The notes under the pieces are model-generated. The model was not told where the DNA came from. It made no database searches and saw only the letters and a list, made by a program, of their open reading frames with translations. A stretch of DNA of 64,000 nt from Pontibacter vulgaris. Lineage in GTDB: Bacteria; Bacteroidota; Bacteroidia; Cytophagales; Hymenobacteraceae. Each line of letters opens with the position of its first letter. The stretch's first letter is position 1. This document shows, in pieces, positions 27,066 through 34,856 of this stretch. The DNA lies in the NCBI RefSeq assembly GCF_022758145.1, contig NZ_JAJVDH010000001.1, positions 1-64,000 of the forward strand. The letters are read 5' to 3'. The translations under genes and the position numbers were made by a program.

Positions 27066-27125
27066 TTTGAATAGCATCCCCTGAATGCAGCTATAATTCA
27101 GGAAATACCGTAGGGTAGTATCGTT

Positions 27126-28499
27126 ATGAGTAAACTAAAACAGTTTCTGCTGGATGCGGAAACGAAAGCATTCGATTTAGGCCACCGCAATACCATTAAG
27201 TTCAACATCGGCAAGTATAACGCAGCCGTACAGCGTGGCCTCACCCAGTATACCGATCACGAACTCGCTCGCGAAAGGGCATCTTATATAAAAACAAACA
27301 CCATCAATAACCTTGATAAGTATCTGATGGAGTTTGAGGCCAATTTTACTGCCCGTGGCGGTAAAGTTATCTGGGCACGCGATGCGCAGGAGGCCCTGAA
27401 AGAGATTGGTGAGATCATGAAGCGCAAGCGCGCCCGCTCTATTGTTAAGTCAAAATCGATGACAACAGAAGAGGTGCACCTGAACGATTATCTGGAGAAA
27501 AATGGCATTGAAACTGTAGAAACGGATCTGGGTGAGTACATTGTGCAGTTGGCAGAGCAGCGCCCTTACCACATTGTAACACCGGCCATGCACATGTCTA
27601 AAAAAGACATTGCCGACCTGTTTGTTGAGAAGCTTAAAATAGCCCCGACCGATAGTGCCGAAGAACTGGTAGGCGTAGCACGCAGGTTGCTCCGCGATAA
27701 GTATACATCAGCTGAAGTAGGTATAACCGGTGGCAACTTCCTGATTGCGGATGTTGGCGGTATAGCCGTAACCGAGAACGAAGGTAACGGCCGTTTATCA
27801 ACCACCTTCCCTAAAACGCATATTGCCATAGTTGGCATCGAGAAAATGATTCCGTCGGTGATGGATCTGGATTTGTTCTGGCCATTGCTTAGCACCAGCG
27901 GAACAGGCCAGAACGTTACTATCTATAACACCATTTTTACAGGCCCACGCCAGCCAAAAGAGAAGGACGGACCGGAAGAAATGTATGTGGTACTACTGGA
28001 TAATGGCCGCACGGAACTGCTGGCACAACCCGAAAAACGCGAGGCACTAAATTGCATCCGTTGTGGCGCGTGTCTTAACATCTGCCCGGTTTACAAAAAC
28101 ATTGGTGGCCATACTTACGAAACTACTTACAGCGGCCCAATTGGTTCGGTTATTACGCCACACTTGAGCGGCATGGCCGAGAACAAGCACCTGAGCTTTG
28201 CCAGCTCGTTGTGCGGTGCCTGTACTTCTGTTTGCCCGGTTAAGATCAACATTCATAATCTGCTGTTGCTAAACCGTAAGCAAAGCGTAGATCAGGGTCT
28301 GGCCGACAGCCAGGAGAAACTTGCCTTTAAGTACTGGACCAAAGCCATGAAAAGCCGCAAGCTCCTGAACCTGGCACCCGCCGGCATCAAGAACTTTGTG
28401 GTAAAACATTTCACGAAAGATACCTGGAGCAAACGCCGCGAACCGGTTCACTTCCCGCCTAAAACGTTTAACCAAATGTGGAAGGAAAGGAAGAAATAG
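27126..28499 (+). CDS. lutB: LutB-type iron-sulfur protein (lactate utilization)
   Basis: A 457-residue protein with an N-terminal LUD domain (about 60-300, with SKSMTTEEVHLND and GITGGNFLIADVGG) and a C-terminal pair of 4Fe-4S clusters: CIRCGACLNICP near 305 and CGACTSVCP near 355. LutB is the middle subunit of the LutABC L-lactate oxidation complex. LutA and LutC, normally neighbours, are not in the window, so the complex is split or this paralogue works in another redox pathway. It has its own terminator and ends at the edge of the second composite repeat. Confidence 0.92.
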   Translation: MSKLKQFLLDAETKAFDLGHRNTIKFNIGKYNAAVQRGLTQYTDHELARERASYIKTNTINNLDKYLMEFEANFTARGGKVIWARDAQEALKEIGEIMKRKRARSIVKSKSMTTEEVHLNDYLEKNGIETVETDLGEYIVQLAEQRPYHIVTPAMHMSKKDIADLFVEKLKIAPTDSAEELVGVARRLLRDKYTSAEVGITGGNFLIADVGGIAVTENEGNGRLSTTFPKTHIAIVGIEKMIPSVMDLDLFWPLLSTSGTGQNVTIYNTIFTGPRQPKEKDGPEEMYVVLLDNGRTELLAQPEKREALNCIRCGACLNICPVYKNIGGHTYETTYSGPIGSVITPHLSGMAENKHLSFASSLCGACTSVCPVKINIHNLLLLNRKQSVDQGLADSQEKLAFKYWTKAMKSRKLLNLAPAGIKNFVVKHFTKDTWSKRREPVHFPPKTFNQMWKERKK

Positions 28500-28517
28500 A
28501 AGTATGATCCTTCAACT

Positions 28518-28550
28518 AAAAGCCTGCGTAACTGCAGGCTTTTGCTTTTT
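28518..28550 (+). terminator. Rho-independent terminator of lutB
   Basis: AAAAGCCTGC pairs with GCAGGCTTTT, followed by a T-rich tract. Confidence 0.85.
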
Positions 28551-28674
28551 ATCACAATTTGTCATTTCGAACTATAGTGAGAAATCTGATATAGTTACAT
28601 AGTTGCTTACTTCTGCTATTGGCAAGCAGGCTATACTTGCATAGTTGACTTCATCCTCAGTCTTACTAGTTTCT

Positions 28675-28824
28675 TGTTTCATAGTTTGCTATGGCTCGCT
28701 CCAAGCCCGCGGGGCCTCGTCCTCGGGCATCGCGCTGTGGCGAGTCCTGCCTTCGGCTCCGCCTGCAGGCTGCCCTTAACGGGCACCGGACACACCAAGG
28801 CGCTCAACCCAAGGACTGGAAACA
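28675..28824 (-). repeat. Dispersed intergenic repeat B, copy 2 (inverted)
   Basis: The reverse complement of the element at 21781-21927: GTTTCATAGTTTGCT, TGGCTCGCTCCAAGCCCGCG and GCGCTCAACCCAAGGACTGG are shared. The middle part is diverged and more GC-rich here. Confidence 0.82.
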
Positions 28825-28856
28825 GGTTCGATAGCTGCTGGCTATGCAAAAGAATC

Positions 28857-28890
28857 AACCCCCCCTTTGATGGGGGCGAAGGGGGATGTT
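28857..28890 (-). repeat. Short repeat D, copy 2 (inverted)
   Basis: The reverse complement of the C-rich element at 21638-21667, in the same relative place between B and A. Confidence 0.75.
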
Positions 28891-28938
28891 CAAACCGCAG
28901 CTATAAAACTTATACTTCAAGTATAACCAAAACCAGTC

Positions 28939-28958
28939 CCCTCTCCTTGAGGAGAGGG
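28939..28958. repeat. CCCTCTCC/GGAGAGGG hairpin
   Basis: An 8 bp perfect stem with a 4 nt loop, followed by CCAGGGTGAGGTG. I saw no counterpart in the first composite repeat. Confidence 0.6.
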
Positions 28959-29009
28959 CCAGGGTGAGGTGAAAACAGTACCTACAAAGCAACGGCCTTA
29001 GCCAGGTGC

Positions 29010-29190
29010 ACCCATTGACGATTCGATGTTTGAGCGTTCAGCGAGTGGGGGTAGGGGCCCTCGATAAACGAAGTGTCTTGATTTTTTGCTTCCTTTTTTA
29101 TCAAGAAAAAAGGAAGGCCTGCCGGCGAGGCGAAAGCTGATTCAAAGCAAAACAGTTGAAATCGAAGCTTACCGTTTGCAAAGAGCCATT
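29010..29190 (-). repeat. Dispersed intergenic repeat A, copy 2 (inverted)
   Basis: The reverse complement of 21443-21625. Relative to copy 1 it carries about 15 extra bases (GGGGGTAGGGGCCCTCGAT) between the GCGAGT and AAGTGTCTTG blocks. With B and D it makes an A-D-B ... B-D-A arrangement around the 22.0-28.5 kb genes. Confidence 0.85.
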
Positions 29191-29230
29191 AGGCAAGGAG
29201 AGAACTTGGATGAAGCAAAACAACTATAAA

Positions 29231-29264
29231 ACAAAACGGCCTGCTATACTTTAGCAGACCGTTT
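29231..29264 (-). terminator. Rho-independent terminator of the asparagine synthetase gene
   Basis: AAACGGCCTGCT pairs with AGCAGACCGTTT around a loop that contains TATACTT, 57 bp downstream of the minus-strand stop. Confidence 0.8.
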
Positions 29265-29320
29265 ATACTACGCTGTTATCCGGATTATCTCCGTTGTCAT
29301 TATCATCCATAACTTATACT

Positions 29321-30274
29321 TTAAAACAGTGATGTTGCGAAAGGCTTACGGGAGAAAACTGTTACCTCATCTACATCTTTCAGGCGACAGATAAAGCGGG
29401 TCATGCGCTCTACTCCAAAGCCACCGCCAGCTGTTTTTGGCAAGCCGTCTTCTCTGGCAATATCAAGATAGTGCTTAAATACCTTTTCATCGGTGCCCAC
29501 ATCGGCCATACGTTTTCTTATCTGGTGGTATTCGTTTTCGCGCTCGGCTCCTGATAAACCCTCGCCAAATCCTTCCGGCCAGATCAGATCATAGTTCAGG
29601 TAAGTACCCGGTTTTGCAGGATCTTCTTTGTCGTAAAACTCGCGTTTGTGGTTTAGCAGCCAGAATGGGGTTTCCGCCTCTTCTGATTTCAGCCGCTCAT
29701 AATCTGGGCCATAAGCAGCTTCCAGTTTTTCGGTGCGGTAAACAGGCCATTTCTCATACTGTGGCAGCAACTCTCCACGCAACTCCAGTAGTATTTCAGG
29801 CAACTCTGCGTTCAGGCGAGCAAAAATAAAGTTTACCAGTTCCTCCATAAACTCCATTACATAGAAGCGGTCTTTGCCTTTAAACTCAAAATCGATTTGT
29901 GTGAACTCGAATAAGTGGCGGCCGGTTTCGGCACGGTCAGCAAACTCCAGGCGCACGTTCGGCGACACAATGTAAAGGCTTTTCAACTCCGGGTTCAGCA
30001 GGGCCAGTTGCTTATGAAAGATCATCGATTTGGTCAGGCTCCAGGGTTTATCGGCATAGCCGATCGTGGCATCTACCACGCCATGGTTAAGCGGGTCGGT
30101 GATGGGCGAGAGCATAAGCGGCATAAGCTGCGTAAGGCCTTTCCGGAACATAAAGTCGTGGGTGGCGCGCACAATGCCCTGCTGCACTTGTAGTACTTTA
30201 GGAAGAGAGGCACGCCGCAGGTGGTGCAAAGTTGCATCCAGCACCGTTGGTTCGGCAAGTGTTTTTGATTCCAT
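29321..30274 (-). CDS. AsnRS-like asparagine synthetase (archaeal AS-AR type)
   Basis: A 317-residue class II aminoacyl-tRNA-synthetase-like catalytic core without an anticodon-binding domain. I chose the ATG at 30274. Class II motif 2 is visible in VSPNVRLEFADRAETGRHLF followed by EFTQIDFEF (about 105-135), and motif 3 in GGGFGVERMTRFICRL near 290. This matches the AsnRS paralogue described in Pyrococcus that makes asparagine from aspartate and ammonia with ATP (AMP-forming), and is unlike E. coli AsnA in sequence. The divergent Lrp/AsnC gene 164 bp away repeats the asnA-asnC arrangement of enterobacteria and supports this role. Bacterial activity is inferred. Confidence 0.8.
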   Translation of the reverse strand: MESKTLAEPTVLDATLHHLRRASLPKVLQVQQGIVRATHDFMFRKGLTQLMPLMLSPITDPLNHGVVDATIGYADKPWSLTKSMIFHKQLALLNPELKSLYIVSPNVRLEFADRAETGRHLFEFTQIDFEFKGKDRFYVMEFMEELVNFIFARLNAELPEILLELRGELLPQYEKWPVYRTEKLEAAYGPDYERLKSEEAETPFWLLNHKREFYDKEDPAKPGTYLNYDLIWPEGFGEGLSGAERENEYHQIRKRMADVGTDEKVFKHYLDIAREDGLPKTAGGGFGVERMTRFICRLKDVDEVTVFSRKPFATSLF

Positions 30275-30335
30275 TTTTTTAAAGATTTTACAATTTATTG
30301 AGGATTTATACTTCACAAAAGTAACAGATGTTGCT

Positions 30336-30360
30336 ATTTATTACCAATTTGATAAATAAT
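30336..30360. promoter_or_regulatory. Candidate AsnC-type operator in the divergent spacer
   Basis: An imperfect AT-rich palindrome, ATTTATTACC with GATAAATAAT around AATTT (7 of 10 arm positions match), lies midway between the asparagine synthetase gene and the divergent Lrp/AsnC gene. Lrp-family sites are often of this degenerate type. Confidence 0.4.
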
Positions 30361-30438
30361 ATTTTTCTCTGTTATTATATTCATAATTTAAAGTATGTAT
30401 ATTTGAAACTTTGATAAAAACAGGAAGTATAGAGGCTT

Positions 30439-30897
30439 ATGAATTACGAAATTGATAAACTGGATAAGCAGATTTTAACGATGCTGATGCAGGACGTAAC
30501 GCGTCCGTACACTGATATAGCAAAAGAACTGAGCGTTTCGGGCGGCACTATACACGTGCGCATGAAGAAATTAAATGAGCTCGGAGTGGTAAAAGGGTCG
30601 CAGTTGCTGGTAAACCCAACAGCCGTGGGCTACGATATATGTGCTTTTATTGGTGTGTTCCTGGAGAAGGGCTCAGAGTATAAAGAGGCGGTAGCACAGA
30701 TGCGCCAGATACCCGAAATTGTAGAGCTGCATTATACTACCGGCTCTTATAGTATGTTTGCCAAAATAATATGCCGCGATACGCAACACCTGCGCGAAAC
30801 CCTGAATGAGAAAATGCAAACAATACCGGGTGTGCAGCGCACCGAAACTTTTATCTCGCTGGAGGAAAGTATAAACAGGCAGGTGGCTATAATTTAA
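30439..30897 (+). CDS. Lrp/AsnC family transcriptional regulator
   Basis: A 152-residue regulator. The N-terminal helix-turn-helix (about 5-60) reads LDKQILTMLMQDVTRPYTDI then LSVSGGTIHVRMKKLNELGV. The RAM/ligand-binding domain (about 70-145) holds GYDICAFIGVFLEKGS and VELHYTTGSYSMFAKI. These proteins form octamers that sense an amino acid. The divergent asparagine synthetase suggests that it responds to asparagine or aspartate and controls that gene, as AsnC does for asnA in E. coli; this is inferred from position. Confidence 0.93.
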   Translation: MNYEIDKLDKQILTMLMQDVTRPYTDIAKELSVSGGTIHVRMKKLNELGVVKGSQLLVNPTAVGYDICAFIGVFLEKGSEYKEAVAQMRQIPEIVELHYTTGSYSMFAKIICRDTQHLRETLNEKMQTIPGVQRTETFISLEESINRQVAII

Positions 30898-30930
30898 AAC
30901 GCCACCTTACTTAACGGTAAGGCGGCGTTT
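30897..30930. terminator. Bidirectional terminator between asnC-like and aminotransferase genes
   Basis: AAACGCCACCTTAC pairs with GTAAGGCGGCGTTT (one mismatch) between two convergent genes. Confidence 0.85.
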
Positions 30931-30952
30931 ATACTTTAAGGTTTTATACTTC

Positions 30953-32212
30953 TTATTTCAACTTTTCTAAAGCGCTGCGCAGTCTTGTTAACGATGCTTC
31001 TATGGCCTCTGCTGAAGCGCCCCCAACCGACAGCCTGAACCAGCATACTTCCTTACCAGAACCGAAAGCAGAGAACGGTACCACAGCCAGCTTCGCCTCA
31101 TGCAGCACATAAAAGGTTATATCCTGGCTTGTCTGTAAAATGGTGCCGTCTGGTGTGGTTTTGCCTGCCAGGTCTAACTTAACCGACAGGTAAATAGCAC
31201 CCATTGGCTCTATGGCATCTACTGCATAACCTTCTTCTTTCAGCGCTTTAAAACCGTTGTAAAGTATATCGAGGCTGCGCTGTACCTTCGCTTTAAAACC
31301 CTGCATAAAAGTATCTATGGCTTCTGGCTTGTTCAGGAAAGAAGCGGTAGCCATTTGCTCGGCTTTTGGAGCCCAGGCGCCTACGTGCCCAAGTATAGCC
31401 TTCATTTTATCCATCACTACGGTTGGCCCGAAAGCATAGCCTACGCGTACGCCGGTAGCCGCAAAACACTTAGAAGTACCATCTATGTAAATTACATAAT
31501 CGCGTAACTCAGGGCGCAGGTTAACCGGGTCGTAATGTTTGTGCTCAGTGCCGAAGGTCAGCATCCAGTAGATCTGGTCGTAAAGTATGTAAAGCGGTTT
31601 TTCTCCTGTGGCACGGTTGCGGTTCTCGGCAAGTACCAGGTCGCAGATCTCTTCCAGGTCTTTTTTGGAGAACATGGTGCCGGTTGGGTTTAGCGGCGAG
31701 CAAAGTGCCAGCATGGTTGCGCCCTTCAGGTGAGGGGCCACATCGGCCGCGGTTGGCATAAAGTTATTCTCTGGTTTGGTCTCTACCATTACAGGCGTAG
31801 CACCAGACAGGTGGCAGTAGTGGTTGTTGTTCCAGGATGGCGTCGGGAAAACTACTTTATCGCCCGGGTCTACTAAAGCCAGGTATGTAGCATAAATTAA
31901 TGGCCTTGAACCACCGGCCACTAAAATATCTGCGTCAGGGTAAGTTAAGCCCAGGTGCTTTTGCGTGAAGGCTGTTACTGCTTTGCGCAGCTCAGCTACT
32001 CCATTTGCTGGCGGGTAGTTGGTGTAGCCCAGGTTATAGGCCTCAGCTATGCCATCGCGCAGCTCTGCCGGAATCGGGAAAATACCAGGGTCAAAATCAC
32101 CGATGGTGAGGTTACAGATATCTTCGCCACGGGCTATCATTGCATTTACCTCGCCGGCCACCCGTATAATTTCGGAGCCGATTAGGGTTTGTGCCATTCT
32201 GGAAACGGTCAT
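30953..32212 (-). CDS. Class I/II pyridoxal-phosphate-dependent aminotransferase
   Basis: A 419-residue fold-type I aminotransferase. Visible motifs are CSPLNPTGTMFSKKDLEEI near 170-190, YILYDQIYWM with the PLP-pyridine Asp, and the PLP lysine in DGTSKCFAATGVRVGYAF near 240. The C-terminal FRLSVGG has the arginine that holds the substrate carboxylate. The exact amino acid is not decidable; aspartate or aromatic transamination is common in this group. It is cytoplasmic and transcribed toward the terminator it shares with the Lrp/AsnC gene. Confidence 0.93.
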   Translation of the reverse strand: MTVSRMAQTLIGSEIIRVAGEVNAMIARGEDICNLTIGDFDPGIFPIPAELRDGIAEAYNLGYTNYPPANGVAELRKAVTAFTQKHLGLTYPDADILVAGGSRPLIYATYLALVDPGDKVVFPTPSWNNNHYCHLSGATPVMVETKPENNFMPTAADVAPHLKGATMLALCSPLNPTGTMFSKKDLEEICDLVLAENRNRATGEKPLYILYDQIYWMLTFGTEHKHYDPVNLRPELRDYVIYIDGTSKCFAATGVRVGYAFGPTVVMDKMKAILGHVGAWAPKAEQMATASFLNKPEAIDTFMQGFKAKVQRSLDILYNGFKALKEEGYAVDAIEPMGAIYLSVKLDLAGKTTPDGTILQTSQDITFYVLHEAKLAVVPFSAFGSGKEVCWFRLSVGGASAEAIEASLTRLRSALEKLK

Positions 32213-32295
32213 ACTGCTTCGGTTTTTGGTTTAATAGCAAGTTACGATTTCCGGAAAAGTATAGCCCACATTACCGGCAAAAAACCTGCAAAAGC

Positions 32296-32337
32296 AAACC
32301 GCCCGGGCAAGCTGTTTATACTTATCCGGGCGGTTTT
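32296..32337 (-). terminator. Rho-independent terminator of the DUF4407 gene
   Basis: AAACCGCCCGG pairs with CCGGGCGGTTTT around a loop of about 17 nt, downstream of the minus-strand DUF4407 gene and upstream of the aminotransferase start. Confidence 0.8.
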
Positions 32338-32354
32338 ATACTTTATAAATATAG

Positions 32355-32482
32355 CGCAAGCTTCATCGCTCGTGTTTAGTATAGCGTAGCCTCTGGCCAC
32401 TACTTAACAGGTATAGTTTATCTAATCTACAACTTTAATAGCCAGAGGTCTCACTATAGAAAATTAAGTGCGAAGACACTCG
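32355..32482. repeat. Dispersed intergenic repeat C, copy 1
   Basis: A degenerate copy of the element at 34600-34733. Shared blocks are CTCGTGTTT, GTATAGCGTAGCCTCTGGCC (GTATAGGGTGGCCTCTGGCC in the other) and GCGAAGACACTCG. The centre differs in length and sequence. Confidence 0.7.
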
Positions 32483-32504
32483 TAACGTTTATGCTTTTCC
32501 AGAT

Positions 32505-33680
32505 TTACCACTTATAGTAGCCATTTTCTTCGCCATCGTTCAAAACTTCCGATGCCGTATTAGGGCTTCTGTTTACCTCCGCCAATTTACGCTCTTTCCA
32601 GACTGCAGCCGATTCGCGGGCAACTTCCAGGTGAGCATCAGACTTCAGGCGCTCTTTCTCTTTCTGGGCGGCAACCTCATGCTCGGTACGGGCAGCAAAT
32701 TTGGCCTCGGCTACTGCATGGTGGGTGTCATACTGTTTCTGGCGCTCTGCCACGCGTTGCATTTCCTGTGTGGTGCGTTCATGCTCCACACCTTTCAGGA
32801 TATCATCGTAAGGGCCTTTGTTTGAAATCAGCTTTGTAAAGATCGGAGCGGTTTCGAGGCAGATGAAAAGCAGGGTTATAAAGAAAACCGGCAGCCAGGG
32901 TAATTTATCCATCGCATCAATACGCGCCATCAGACCATCGTAATTCTGGAAACTGGCCTGCCCTTCGGCTACTACCTTATCCTGGTTCATCATCAGGTCG
33001 GCAATACGCTTTTCTTTTACCAGAATCCTGTCTGCAGCACTGGCCTGAAGTAGTTTGAGTTCTTCATCTACTTTATCATACTGGCGCTTCTTTTCTTCGT
33101 AAATCGGGCCTTTACCAACTTTACCTGTACCACCCGTGCCATCCGATTCGGCAGCAACGGCTTCATATAGTTTATTACGCTCCAGCATTTTTGCCTCAAT
33201 TTCTTTCCGGATGCCGGCAATTTCACTCTTTACCGAATCTACTTCAGCAAATTGTTTGCCCACCAACGCTTTGTGCTGAATAGCCAGTTCTGCCTGTTTC
33301 TCTTTAAGTATAGCCTGTATCTCTTTGTCAAAAATCTTCAGCTCCAATGGCTTTGAGATAACTACAGCTAAAACCAAAGCCAGCAATATGCGCGGCGTTA
33401 CCATCAGCAGCTCTTTCCAGAACCTGCCCTCTTTCCGCAACGTGGAAACTATAAATCGATCGAGATTAAAAATAACAGCACCCCACAGCAAACCAAAGGC
33501 CGTGGCCATAACTGCTGAATCGAAAACTGTGTAAAGGGCATAGCCACCGGAAATGCTGGCCAGAACGCCTGTAAAGAACACGGTGGCGCCAATACCGGCG
33601 TATTTAGTATGTTCCGATCTGGAGCATTTTTCGAGGATAGTGTCATCGGAACCGGCGCACCACCAGAAGAATTTTTGCAT
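32505..33680 (-). CDS. DUF4407 domain membrane protein
   Basis: A 391-residue membrane protein. I chose the ATG at 33680 because it gives the family's usual opening MQKFFWWCAGSDDTILEKC. Two N-terminal membrane segments (about 30-80, YAGIGATVFFTGVLASISGG and AFGLLWGAVIFNLDRFI) and a third near 95-115 precede a long charged coiled-coil (about 125-245). Another membrane segment follows at about 258-280 and then a second charged helical tail rich in Glu, Lys, Arg and Ala. The DUF4407 role is not known; its shape suggests a membrane-anchored scaffold. It has its own terminator. Confidence 0.9.
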   Translation of the reverse strand: MQKFFWWCAGSDDTILEKCSRSEHTKYAGIGATVFFTGVLASISGGYALYTVFDSAVMATAFGLLWGAVIFNLDRFIVSTLRKEGRFWKELLMVTPRILLALVLAVVISKPLELKIFDKEIQAILKEKQAELAIQHKALVGKQFAEVDSVKSEIAGIRKEIEAKMLERNKLYEAVAAESDGTGGTGKVGKGPIYEEKKRQYDKVDEELKLLQASAADRILVKEKRIADLMMNQDKVVAEGQASFQNYDGLMARIDAMDKLPWLPVFFITLLFICLETAPIFTKLISNKGPYDDILKGVEHERTTQEMQRVAERQKQYDTHHAVAEAKFAARTEHEVAAQKEKERLKSDAHLEVARESAAVWKERKLAEVNRSPNTASEVLNDGEENGYYKW

Positions 33681-33817
33681 TATAATTTTACTGCTTGAGA
33701 ATGCCTGCAACAGGCCATGATTTGTAATAGTACAAAGGTATTCAGTTTATACTTCACAACAAGCATAAGCAACTAAAAATCAACAGGCTAAATAAATAAA
33801 TCTGCAATTCAGGTTCG

Positions 33818-34552
33818 TTAATTCAATGCAGCTTCGGTTACGGCTTCATCCAGCTTTTCGTAGAGCAGCAACGATGCCATAGCGCTTGCCAGAACCATAC
33901 GGGTATCAGGTGCCAGCTCGGGGTGCATCCATACATTGCCGTTATTTATGACCTGCACTGCCCCAACTATAGCATTGCCATCTTTAAACTCATACCCAAT
34001 AATATCCGACACAGGCAGATTTTTGCCCTCAAATTTATAGACAGGAGCTATAGTATAGGTAGTAGTGCCGTTAGAAAGCTCTCCTTCAAACTTTTTGCGC
34101 TCGAGGTAATGGCGTGGGTCTACAGTTAGCAAATGCCACTGACCGCTTTCCGGCGAGGTAAAATGGCTGGCATAATACTCCATGTTAGGAGCTACTTCAA
34201 TTGTAACGCCGGTGTTATCTTTAAGCGATTTGTGTTGAAGTTTGCTGGCGCCAAATACATACCATTCGCTACCCTGGCCATTCTGCAGGCTAAACTGGTA
34301 TTGCTGCCTTGCTTTAATATTGTTGTAGCTAAAGATAGAGAAGCCACCCATGTTGCGCCAGCCGCGGTACACATTCGCCACCGTATACTTGCCGATTGTA
34401 AAGCTGCCATTGGGCTTAAAGGTTTTTCGGCCTGCTACAGGCAACACTTCGGCCTGCTGTTTAAAAGAAGACTCAACCGCCATTGGAGGAACTGAACAGG
34501 AAGCCAATGCAAGCGCGCCTGCCAGCGAAATTAGTAGTAGGTACTTTTTCAT
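33818..34552 (-). CDS. Lipoprotein of unknown function
   Basis: A 244-residue exported lipoprotein. I chose the ATG at 34552 because it starts the signal peptide MKKYLLLISLAGALALASC, which ends in a lipobox. The mature part contains a beta-rich region (TIGKYTVANVYRGWRNMGGF, YQFSLQNGQGSEWYVFGA) and a C-terminal helical segment (RMVLASAMASLLLYEKLDEA). I do not recognise a family. The 5' side borders repeat C copy 2. A role in the envelope is all that can be said. Confidence 0.75.
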   Translation of the reverse strand: MKKYLLLISLAGALALASCSVPPMAVESSFKQQAEVLPVAGRKTFKPNGSFTIGKYTVANVYRGWRNMGGFSIFSYNNIKARQQYQFSLQNGQGSEWYVFGASKLQHKSLKDNTGVTIEVAPNMEYYASHFTSPESGQWHLLTVDPRHYLERKKFEGELSNGTTTYTIAPVYKFEGKNLPVSDIIGYEFKDGNAIVGAVQVINNGNVWMHPELAPDTRMVLASAMASLLLYEKLDEAVTEAALN

Positions 34553-34599
34553 AGTTTTTATAGTTGGTGTTTGATCACTTCTGTAGGCAAAATTATAGA

Positions 34600-34733
34600 T
34601 TCCATAGCGCGAGCCTCCTGGCTCGTGTTTCGTATAGGGTGGCCTCTGGCCACTGTAATACAAAAAGCACTATTGTTAATAAGGGCCGGAGGCCCAACTA
34701 TAGTAAGTCACGAGCGAAGACACTCGCGCCATG
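34600..34733. repeat. Dispersed intergenic repeat C, copy 2
   Basis: About 134 bp containing several nested palindromes: GCGAGCCTCCTGGCTCG, GTGGCCTCTGGCCAC, GGGCCGGAGGCCC, and CACGAGCGAAGACACTCGCG. It is related to 32355-32482. It sits between the lipoprotein gene and the sdaAA terminator. Confidence 0.72.
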
Positions 34734-34802
34734 AAAATTGGAACTATAACTTTCTAATAATAAGAGCCCTAAACTATGAAAACAGTTGCCTGAGCTGTAA
34801 AA

Positions 34803-34838
34803 TAAAAGAGGCAGAAAGTATACTTCCTGCCTCTTTTG
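34803..34838 (-). terminator. Rho-independent terminator of sdaAA
   Basis: AAAAGAGGCAG pairs with CTGCCTCTTTT; the loop region contains the self-complementary AAGTATACTT. It lies 19 bp past the stop. Confidence 0.88.
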
Positions 34839-34856
34839 CTACTATTATTTTATACT

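Noticed and set aside
21443-29190. An insertion sequence or composite transposon flanked by the inverted repeats.
   Set aside because: No transposase or recombinase gene is present, and I saw no clear target-site duplications. The flanking elements look like intergenic repeats.
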